DNA of 32,637 bases from Kangiellaceae bacterium. Lineage in GTDB: Bacteria > Pseudomonadota > Gammaproteobacteria > Enterobacterales > Kangiellaceae. Positions 19,262 through 26,554 of this stretch are shown here, piece by piece. The translations under genes were made by a program, and so were the position numbers. The notes below the pieces were generated by a model. It was not told the origin of the DNA and did not search any database. It worked only from the letters and a program-made list of their open reading frames with translations. Within the stretch, counting starts at the first letter, position 1, and every line of letters starts with the position of its first letter. The stretch lies in the NCBI GenBank assembly GCA_016743995.1, contig JADGFG010000032.1:1-32637 (forward strand). Reading direction: 5' to 3'.

Positions 19262-21601
19262 TTAATTTTGAATATTCCAGCATATTTCAATAGAGGTATT
19301 ACGTAATCCGTCAGAAATTATTTTTACTTTTCCATCAAACTGTTCTGCTGCTTTTTTTATGATACAAAGACCCAGTCCGCTACCTTCAGTTTCATCTCTG
19401 GGCTTCAGGGTATTGAACATTTCGTAGACTTTTTCCTGCATGCCTGGGGGAATGCCCGGACCATCATCAGTGACGCTAATAATATGCTCGTTTGTTGACT
19501 TACGATAATTTACCGTTATTTCTCCAGTTGTTTTATCATGATGCTTGATTGCATTGCTGAATAGATTTCTAAAAATCAGTTCTAATGGTATACGAGGCAA
19601 AATTAGTGAAACATCGCAATTTATTATCTTTAACCGGTAATTATCTGAGGTAGAGTTGAACTCAAATGTCCTTTTAATGATGGCTTGTAAGTCAAGCTTT
19701 TCTGTATTGTACTGATCGCGACTGATACGAGAAAAAACTAACAGGTCAGCAAGTAAGTTTTCCATTCTCCTGATTCGTTCTTTAAGCAGGTTTAAGTGTC
19801 GTTTGGAGTCCTCGGGTAAGATATTACCGCAATCTTCTTCGATCCAGCTGGCGAGTTGGAATATAGACTGTAGTGGAGATTTAAGATCGTGTGAAGCGAC
19901 AAAGGCGTATTGGTCGAGTTCCTTATTCGAACGTTCAAGATCTACGATTGTTTTTTCAAGTGTTTTATTGGTAATGATGAGTTTCTTCTGATTTTCTTTA
20001 AGTTCTTTTGTTCTTTTATTTACCTGCTTATCGAGTTGATAAGAACGACCAGACATCGCTAAAATGAAAGTGTTAAACATAATAGAAAAGAATAATCCGG
20101 TAATCAGTGTTGTTATTACCTGTGACGAGTGATGGCGGGTTAAAAATGATTCTGATGACCTGAACCTGACAGACCATTGACGTTCACCAATAATTAAGGC
20201 TTTATTCGACTCAAATACCTGGAAATATTTGCCTTTGTAAAAAGGGACGCCAAAGAGGTGGATACTTTTTCCTTTTTCACTTTCGTCGTAAATATTGGTG
20301 ATTAGTTTATTATTATTTTTATTTGATAAGGTCAGTTCTACGATGTCTCCAACTCGAAAAACACCCACAGCATATCCTGCCAGGTTTTTTCTTCTTTCTA
20401 TGGTTGTTGTGCTGGCTATTTTATATACGGGATAAAAAAGCAAAAAACCAGCCTGTCTTTCGGTTTCCTGAACAAGTGTTATTCTGGATGTGGCAACTGG
20501 CTTTCCGGTGTCTCTTGCCTGATTCATTGCTTTTAATCGTTCATGGTTTGAGCTGACATCAAAGCCAAAGGCTTTAAGATTTTTTTTCATTGGCTCTATA
20601 TAATTAACAACAATATAGCTAGGACGTTGGTAGGCTGGAGTCAGTTTGCCATGCTTGTCACGTTGAGATATTTTAAAGTTGGTAAAACCTTCTTTTCGGA
20701 TTGCTTCTTCAAATGGCTTGCGTTGTTTTTCATAAACTAAAGGATTCCAGCTGACTCCGTGTATTCCTGGTTTCTCGCTGAGTATTTTCTCTACAAATGT
20801 TTTAAACTGACTTCGAGTAATTTCTGGAGCGCTGGTAAGAAGACGCTCAATTGAGGTAATTGCATCAATATAATAAGTAAAGCTGGTTTTTAGTTTTTCG
20901 TAGGTCTCGCTACTGGCTTCTTTAAACTCAAAATGAAGCCTCTCATTTTCCCATTTAAGTACTAACGTAAATATAACGGCAGTGACTAATAACATGCAAA
21001 GTAAAGCGGGGGCTACGGAAAGTCTGCGACTTTTCCAGAGTCTTCCTGGAGAAGCGTAAAAAATAAGCATTAATGGAGAGATGACTAATGCAGCAATAGA
21101 GTCATTGATCCACCAGAAAAGCCAGTTGATACCAAACTCAGACTGGTTGATAAGGTTTGTAATGAGAAAACTTGTGGTTCCCAACGTAGCACCAATTAAA
21201 CAGGCTATCGGCCCTATTAATACGATAAAGTAGAATATTTCTTTTTCATTGGTTAATTCTGGTTGATGACCTATGAAATGACGAACAAGCCATACGCCTA
21301 CAATTGACTGAAGCGTTACACCTGTTGCCGTAAATGTTGAGGTAAATATCGTCGTTAAATTTGAAACCTCAATTTGATTGCCAGTCCATAAACCCAGACC
21401 AAAAGCACCTAATAGAATTCCCGGAGCGAGTTTATAACCCCATAATAAAATTGACGCCGCTGCAATTCCTGCGACTGGGGATAATCCGGTTATATGGAAG
21501 TGTGATGAGGTTAGCCACAATGCCGCTTTGCCAATTAAAAGATAGCTTGCTGACAAAATCAGGTTTTGTTTTATTGTTCGTCGAAGATCTGCCGTTTTCA
21601 T
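19262..21601 (-). CDS. Membrane histidine kinase with MASE1 and CHASE sensor domains
   Basis: A 779-residue inner-membrane sensor kinase. Residues 10-230 form a multi-helix MASE1 region (ITGLSPVAGIAAASILLWG near the start). A periplasmic CHASE domain at about 235-480 carries HGVSWNPLV and SSNHERLKAMNQARDTG. A membrane helix at about 500-525 and a coiled coil (to 565) follow. The HisKA H-box is ASHDLKSPL with His571. The ATPase shows the N-box NLFSNAIKHHD, DDGPGIPPG, and GSGLGLCIIKK. All catalytic parts are intact. The ligand is unknown. It is the first gene of a two-gene operon with the GGDEF-EAL regulator; the ATG at 21599-21601 begins a typical kinase N-terminus. Confidence 0.95.
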   Translation of the reverse strand: MKTADLRRTIKQNLILSASYLLIGKAALWLTSSHFHITGLSPVAGIAAASILLWGYKLAPGILLGAFGLGLWTGNQIEVSNLTTIFTSTFTATGVTLQSIVGVWLVRHFIGHQPELTNEKEIFYFIVLIGPIACLIGATLGTTSFLITNLINQSEFGINWLFWWINDSIAALVISPLMLIFYASPGRLWKSRRLSVAPALLCMLLVTAVIFTLVLKWENERLHFEFKEASSETYEKLKTSFTYYIDAITSIERLLTSAPEITRSQFKTFVEKILSEKPGIHGVSWNPLVYEKQRKPFEEAIRKEGFTNFKISQRDKHGKLTPAYQRPSYIVVNYIEPMKKNLKAFGFDVSSNHERLKAMNQARDTGKPVATSRITLVQETERQAGFLLFYPVYKIASTTTIERRKNLAGYAVGVFRVGDIVELTLSNKNNNKLITNIYDESEKGKSIHLFGVPFYKGKYFQVFESNKALIIGERQWSVRFRSSESFLTRHHSSQVITTLITGLFFSIMFNTFILAMSGRSYQLDKQVNKRTKELKENQKKLIITNKTLEKTIVDLERSNKELDQYAFVASHDLKSPLQSIFQLASWIEEDCGNILPEDSKRHLNLLKERIRRMENLLADLLVFSRISRDQYNTEKLDLQAIIKRTFEFNSTSDNYRLKIINCDVSLILPRIPLELIFRNLFSNAIKHHDKTTGEITVNYRKSTNEHIISVTDDGPGIPPGMQEKVYEMFNTLKPRDETEGSGLGLCIIKKAAEQFDGKVKIISDGLRNTSIEICWNIQN

Positions 21602-21696
21602 CTTTATTATTGTAGGACATAAAGTCGTTTTGAGTGATGGTTTATTACTGATTCGTAACTCACATGGAGATGTCGTTTTGGAAGAGAGGTATTACT

Positions 21697-21740
21697 GTTC
21701 ATAAATTTTCCACACCGAAAGGAGCGGAGAATTTATGAAC
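21697..21740. repeat. Long inverted repeat upstream of the kinase gene
   Basis: GTTCATAAATTTTCC at 21697-21711 pairs with GGAGAATTTATGAAC at 21726-21740, with one G-T pair and a 14-base loop. It lies between the ggt stop and the kinase start, 96 bases upstream of the latter. It could end the ggt transcript or serve as a control site for the kinase operon; there is no U run on the minus strand. Confidence 0.6.
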
Positions 21741-21809
21741 TCATTAGATTAGCAATAACCCGTGTCAATGGAAGTATTAGAGGTATTCTCTGGATTAATT
21801 TATAATCAG

Positions 21810-23609
21810 TTAAAGCCCCATGGCAACGCCATCTCTACGCGGATCTGCAGCACCTTGCAATCTTATTTTTTTTTTTTTTTTTTTGCGATCTGGTTCAATG
21901 ACTTTTACTGCCGCAAGTCCACTGCGTAGCGAACTAGTTCTGAGACAAGGGTGCCCGAGCAAATTCAATTCTGTTTTCAGCTGTGCAATGGCTGTCCCTT
22001 TTTCTAACTCAGATCGAGCACCGGTTATACCAGAGCACCTGGTTGTGAAACCCTGACCGCTGAAATGCCCCTGATTAATGGCTGATTGTGGATCGAGATC
22101 CTGAAGTAAAACCCCAAGAATGGTTTGTGCGACATAATCGGGAATAGCACCACCGCCAGCGGCACCAACAACCAGTTTAAGTTTACCCTTGCGATCAAAT
22201 ACAATCGTTGGCGCCGTTGCAGCGCGAGGCCGTTTTCCGGGCTGCATAATATTGGCTGGTTTTCCTGGTGAAGCTGAGTTAAGGCGAGTGAAGTTAGATT
22301 GTACGTTATTTAAAATAATACCACGGGCTTCCAGGTGAGAACCGAACGTAGAGTTGTTAGTTGATGTCATGGAAAGCGCGTTACCAAATGAGTCAACGAT
22401 AGAAATTTGAGTAGTCATATCTTCATCTTCGCTTTCGTCACTGCTGATTAATGAAGGGCCGGGCGTAGAGGTTATAGAAGAGAAATTGTCGAGATTTTGA
22501 TAATTTCTCGTTGTTGACCGGTTTCCCTTTGGGTTACCAGAAATAACAGGGTTCAGTGCAGTAAACGGAGAATAAAGTTCAAAGCGTGAATCCAGATACT
22601 GATTATTGAGTAACTCCGTAACAGGAATGTCATTGTAGTCAGGGTCACCAATGTAGGTTCGACGATCCCATTGCGCCAGACGACTGGATTCAATTGCAAG
22701 GTGGACATATTCACTAGAATCAGGCGACATCTTTTTTAACCCACCTCGTTCCATAAGATTTAACATGTAAAGGAGCGCTGTACCGCCAAATGCTGGCGGG
22801 GGAGAACTACAGATAGTATGTCCGAATACATTATCACATAGCGGGGAACGTTCCAGAGCCTTGTAGTCCGCGAAATCTTGAACCGTTATCAGTCCAGGTA
22901 TACGTGCAGGGCCCAAAGCAGAACTTTGACTATGTTGACATTGTTGATTACTCACATGTTTAACAATTGCTGGTGCAATGGAGCCCTCTGGCTCATAAAA
23001 TGCTTCCGCTCCACCGTCTCGTAATTCTGTAAGAACGTTGGCAAGCTTTGGGTTATAAATTGTTGAGCCGATGGCTTTTGGTGTAGAACTGTTTTCACAA
23101 TATCGATTTTGTAAATCAGGATAAAGACATCTATTAAGACCTCCGTAGGGCTTTTCTCCCAGGACAGTGTTCATATAGGCAGGCATGGGAAACCCATTTT
23201 TAGCGAGAGAAATACCAGACTCGAATAAATCTTCCCAATCCATATTGCCATACTCCTGATGAACCATATCAAGAACTTTTAACGTACCAGGTACACCAAA
23301 AGCTCGACCGGTATATTCGACACGTTTTTTAAATGCCGTAACACCGCAGCGATTAATGTCTTCGCTGGTTGGGGTTCTTAGTCCATCGGTAACTGCCGCA
23401 GGGGCGCGTGACAGACCATCAAAGTAGCGGACTCGTTTTGAGTCCTTATCCCAAAAAGTGATAATTGTGCCACCGCCCAGTCCGGATGATTCTGGCTCAA
23501 CAACGGTAAGAACCGCTTGTACTGCAATTGCTGCATCGATAGCCGTTCCACCATTTGATAGAATTTTGCAGCCGGCTTCTACTGCCAGAGGGTGAGCGGC
23601 AGAAACCAT
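21810..23609 (-). CDS. ggt: Gamma-glutamyltransferase (family T3), leader detached by a stop codon
   Basis: A gamma-glutamyltranspeptidase, normally an exported Ntn-hydrolase that cleaves itself and transfers the gamma-glutamyl group of glutathione. The conserved start MVSAAHPLAVEAG, the repeat GGGTIITF and the catalytic block MTTQISIVDSFGNALSM are present; the nucleophile is Thr399 of this ORF (447 from the upstream ATG at 23751-23753). The usual His after TT is Gln. The C-terminus has LQGAADPRRDGVAMG. Two defects are seen: an in-frame TAA at 23622-23624 cuts off the lipoprotein leader, and a 19-base A tract at 21866-21884 encodes an unusual six-Lys run 18 residues from the end. As it stands the body alone would be cytoplasmic, so the gene may be inactive. 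Confidence 0.88.
   Translation of the reverse strand: MVSAAHPLAVEAGCKILSNGGTAIDAAIAVQAVLTVVEPESSGLGGGTIITFWDKDSKRVRYFDGLSRAPAAVTDGLRTPTSEDINRCGVTAFKKRVEYTGRAFGVPGTLKVLDMVHQEYGNMDWEDLFESGISLAKNGFPMPAYMNTVLGEKPYGGLNRCLYPDLQNRYCENSSTPKAIGSTIYNPKLANVLTELRDGGAEAFYEPEGSIAPAIVKHVSNQQCQHSQSSALGPARIPGLITVQDFADYKALERSPLCDNVFGHTICSSPPPAFGGTALLYMLNLMERGGLKKMSPDSSEYVHLAIESSRLAQWDRRTYIGDPDYNDIPVTELLNNQYLDSRFELYSPFTALNPVISGNPKGNRSTTRNYQNLDNFSSITSTPGPSLISSDESEDEDMTTQISIVDSFGNALSMTSTNNSTFGSHLEARGIILNNVQSNFTRLNSASPGKPANIMQPGKRPRAATAPTIVFDRKGKLKLVVGAAGGGAIPDYVAQTILGVLLQDLDPQSAINQGHFSGQGFTTRCSGITGARSELEKGTAIAQLKTELNLLGHPCLRTSSLRSGLAAVKVIEPDRKKKKKKIRLQGAADPRRDGVAMGL
21866..21884 (-). repeat. 19-base homopolymer inside ggt
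   Basis: Nineteen consecutive T on the plus strand (A on the coding strand) encode six lysines between PDR and IRLQG. Homologues normally have no such run here. Tracts of this length are prone to slippage, and a change of one or two bases would alter the conserved ADPRRDG tail. Confidence 0.9.
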
Positions 23610-23624
23610 AAATTGCTCACCTTA

Positions 23625-23753
23625 AACAGGCTGTGTGCGTTCTGGATTGGAACTATTACAGGTAGTGGCAATTACATTTCCAGAACAGGCTGCTAGTAAT
23701 GTAAGCGCCAGAATAGAGTTACTCTTCTGATGACTGAGTTTTGTTTTCAACAT
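23625..23753 (-). pseudogene. Lipoprotein leader of ggt, cut off by an in-frame TAA
   Basis: In the same frame as the ggt body, 43 codons from the ATG at 23751-23753 encode a basic start, the hydrophobic run SILALTLLAACSG and then PERTQPV, with a lipobox at LLAAC. TAA at 23622-23624 follows, then GEQF and the ggt body. A single base change of one sense codon explains the break. AGAGGA lies upstream of the ATG. The original gene would span 21810-23753 and encode 647 residues. Confidence 0.75.
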
Positions 23754-23900
23754 TGTACAGGGTCCTCTGATTAAGAATGCTTTGTTGTTATTGATACGAC
23801 TAATTTGAGCAAGTCCACTTAAAAAAAAAGTCTACTTAAAGAAAATACGTAATGCTAATACTTGTCTATGAAAATGCTATGTTAAGGTGTCACTCTTTTT

Positions 23901-23945
23901 GATTGAACAGATTCTGATTGAACAGATTCTGATTGAATGGATTTT
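23901..23945. repeat. Three tandem 15-bp repeats
   Basis: GATTGAACAGATTCT occurs perfectly at 23901-23915 and 23916-23930 and imperfectly at 23931-23945. It lies in the non-coding gap between the membrane-protein gene and ggt. Confidence 0.85.
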
Positions 23946-24126
23946 CAATGTCTTTGCGATGATGTGCAAAAAAGGTGGGTTGTTACAAAAAATTACATTG
24001 TCTGACAGTTTCGCATTTGGACCATTGCGATAATACACAGCGATAATCCAATTATGTAATCAGAAAAACAGGTATATCGCTAGTCTGACAAATTGTATTC
24101 CGCCGTATATTGTCCTGTTAAATCAA
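23946..24126. other. Gap at the end of the four-gene operon
   Basis: Together with the repeats just left of it this completes a 373-base gap. I find no gene and no clear terminator for the operon. The ggt promoter probably lies between 23760 and 23950. Confidence 0.35.
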
Positions 24127-25341
24127 TCAGACCTCTTTATTTTTAGATTTTTTCTGAGGTAATAACCGGTTGGCGGCCGAATCCATTGCGGAAAACAAAA
24201 TGTCTACATTATAACCAATTAAAAATGCAATCAGCATTGGAGAGAACTGACTACTTTCTGATGGCATACTGTCAGAGAAAAATATACCGCTGGAAATACC
24301 GGTTACTGCACCCAGCACTATTCTCAGGTTGTAATCCTGGCAACTTCTTAAGGTGAAAGTTGTGTTTTTAAATGCATTGTAAATAGAGCGTAATACTAGA
24401 GTAAATGCGCCAAGACAACCGAATAACAAGGGTAACACGTAAGCTTCTAATAAGTTGATCACATAACCCGAAGAGAGTTTGCTTCGAAAATATTTACTTC
24501 GAGAGCTATTCAGTTTTCGGTAAGCTTCATGCTTGACCAGTAAAGGAATTTTTTCTTCATCGTCAATGCTAGATGACTTAATCTGATTTTTTTTCGAGTT
24601 ATAACGAAATTCATCATAATCAGAAAAAATGGCTTCTATTGGGGCTCCCATGCGCCAGAATGAATTCCATTCAAATAAAATATTTCGGTTGGCGTCAAAC
24701 TCCTGGTCCAGTACTTCATATTGATCTTCAAGTTTTGTTGAAGTTTTTTGTTGTATTTCAGTTAGTTTTTGTTCTTTAACATTATCATTCAAAATGGATA
24801 GTTTAAGTTTGATGGCATTTCTCTTTTCAAACAGCTGGTTTGTTTTTGCCAGTACTTCTACACCAATCATATAATAGGTTTGTAGTGTCACTGTCATCAG
24901 GATCATAATGCAAACGCCAACACCATAATAAAAGGGTACACGTTTAGCTTTTTTGATTACTTTTGCATTCTCTGTCGCTATTAGCGGGCTGTTACCAATT
25001 TCCTTAATGCTTTCCAGAGTCGCCGGTTGTAGATGAAGAACCAGTTGATTGTAATATAACCAGAAATCTGCTTCATGTTGATAATCTAACTCACCTTTGT
25101 AAAACAGGTGCTTTTTTTCCAGAATACTTTTTATCACTTTCTGTGGTGCCTGCTTTCCAGTGGTAGAAAGAAAGGAAATCATTAAATCGACTTCTTTAAT
25201 AGCGTTATTTAAGGTTTTATTCAGTCTACAATCCGTTGAATGGCTAATTTGTTGATCGACACTGCTCTTTCTGCTACCCGATGTTTGCCTGGGTTTTCTT
25301 TCTGATTTGATCGTTTCAATGGTGTCACATGGTTCCAGCAT
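24127..25341 (-). CDS. Inner-membrane protein with a coiled coil, last gene of the ATP-grasp operon
   Basis: A 404-residue protein not placed in a named family. I start it at the ATG at 25339-25341 because AAGGAG lies ten bases upstream and the previous gene ends five bases before; a longer start at 25416 would overlap that gene by 71 bases. Residues 1-135 are cytoplasmic and polar. Membrane segments are predicted at 136-158, 293-318, 339-357 and 366-385. A long charged, coiled-coil-prone region spans 165-222. The last three helices (VLPLLFGCLGAF, IVLGAVTGISSGIFF, PMLIAFLIGYNVDILFS) form a compact C-terminal membrane module. It may anchor or sense; the operon position suggests that it works with the SBP and MFS proteins. 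Confidence 0.75.
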   Translation of the reverse strand: MLEPCDTIETIKSERKPRQTSGSRKSSVDQQISHSTDCRLNKTLNNAIKEVDLMISFLSTTGKQAPQKVIKSILEKKHLFYKGELDYQHEADFWLYYNQLVLHLQPATLESIKEIGNSPLIATENAKVIKKAKRVPFYYGVGVCIMILMTVTLQTYYMIGVEVLAKTNQLFEKRNAIKLKLSILNDNVKEQKLTEIQQKTSTKLEDQYEVLDQEFDANRNILFEWNSFWRMGAPIEAIFSDYDEFRYNSKKNQIKSSSIDDEEKIPLLVKHEAYRKLNSSRSKYFRSKLSSGYVINLLEAYVLPLLFGCLGAFTLVLRSIYNAFKNTTFTLRSCQDYNLRIVLGAVTGISSGIFFSDSMPSESSQFSPMLIAFLIGYNVDILFSAMDSAANRLLPQKKSKNKEV

Positions 25342-25345
25342 GGGT

Positions 25346-26554
25346 TTAATTCTCCTTTTTGTAATGTAGTCTTGCCGGGTTGCCCTGGTAATCATAGATA
25401 ACCCCGGCATCTTCAAACAGGCTTAAGGGAACCTTTAATGTCGAAACAGGCTTATGCATGAAGCTGATTGATATATCCGGTGTGCTAACAATTCCAATTT
25501 TCAGGGCGGATGGTTTTGTTTTATTGTTTAGTATTCGGTAGGCGTAATCAGCTGCAAGTCTAGCGTTGGTTTCAAAACTGACGCCAATGGCCATAAATAC
25601 ACTATCTTCACCTCTGGAAACATGGCTTGGTGTAACGCTTAAAACCGGTACCTGACCTGCAAATCGATTAATATCTTTTATAATATTAAATAGCTCTGTG
25701 CTACCGGTAATTAGAAAAACACTATCTCCCATTTTTTCCGTATTATGGGCTATTTTTTCGAGCTTACTATACAGGCTTGTTTTCAGGTGATTAAAGTCAA
25801 CTTCAATCGGATAAAATTGAATGCTTTTGACATTATTATTTAGGTGATTTTTCAGAGGAGTGACCTGAGTAATAATGGAACTCTGGTTGTTCTTATCATA
25901 AATGACAGCAATTCGTTTTAGTTGAGTGAAGTATTTTTCCTGAATGTAAGACACTTGTGTTGCGACAGAAATGTTCAGTGATGTATAAGCAATATTGGTT
26001 GATTGATTTTCTCTTTCAGATGTGATTAACCCCATTGAAACGGGATCTTTACTACAGGCTGTTACTACTGGAATACTACCATACCGGTACTTTTTACTTA
26101 ACAGTTTTGTGGTTGGGGAGCCCATTGAAATAATCAGGTCGAAAGCGTTGTTTTCGGCCAGTTTTATCGCATCTTCTGCGTTTTTGGTGTTTCCCATATA
26201 GTTAAAGAACACAAGTTGATACTCAGCGATGTCTCTTTGGGTTAGCTCGCCAACTAATGTTGTAGAGGAGGTATTGTAGGCCGCTGAAATTTTTGGCGAC
26301 AGAATTAGTATTTTTCTAACTTTCCCTGATTTTAAGTTTGCTTCTTTATGTTGCGTTGTTATTAAGGTGACGTTGGAAGCCGGTAGTTTTCTCCAATCAG
26401 AACCTGGCGGTGTACACTGAATATTGAGTGTTGATTTTAACTCGACACAAAGTGAACCCAGATTACTTTGTGTCTGTAATGCTTGTACAGCGGGAAAGCT
26501 TGTTACCCAGGGTATCATGACAAATAAGATTGTTCTAACTATTTTGATGTTCAT
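25346..26554 (-). CDS. Exported ABC-type substrate-binding protein (PF04392-like), no ABC partner
   Basis: A 402-residue protein with a Sec signal (core ILFVMIPWVTSFPAVQA, cleavage near 25), then two periplasmic-binding lobes. FDLIISMGSPTTKLLSKKY, IPVVTACSKDPVSMGLI and RIAVIYDKNNQSS are typical of the ABC_sub_bind (TrpX-like) family. It starts directly after the MFS stop (TAA-ATG adjoining). No permease or ATPase gene lies nearby, so it probably delivers its ligand to a sensor or to the MFS protein and not to an ABC importer. Ligand unknown. Translation is likely coupled to its neighbours. Confidence 0.85.
   Translation of the reverse strand: MNIKIVRTILFVMIPWVTSFPAVQALQTQSNLGSLCVELKSTLNIQCTPPGSDWRKLPASNVTLITTQHKEANLKSGKVRKILILSPKISAAYNTSSTTLVGELTQRDIAEYQLVFFNYMGNTKNAEDAIKLAENNAFDLIISMGSPTTKLLSKKYRYGSIPVVTACSKDPVSMGLITSERENQSTNIAYTSLNISVATQVSYIQEKYFTQLKRIAVIYDKNNQSSIITQVTPLKNHLNNNVKSIQFYPIEVDFNHLKTSLYSKLEKIAHNTEKMGDSVFLITGSTELFNIIKDINRFAGQVPVLSVTPSHVSRGEDSVFMAIGVSFETNARLAADYAYRILNNKTKPSALKIGIVSTPDISISFMHKPVSTLKVPLSLFEDAGVIYDYQGNPARLHYKKEN

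Noticed and set aside
25342-25416. Longer start for the 404-residue membrane protein
   Set aside because: It would overlap the SBP gene by 71 bases and lacks a ribosome site, while the ATG at 25339-25341 has AAGGAG in position.
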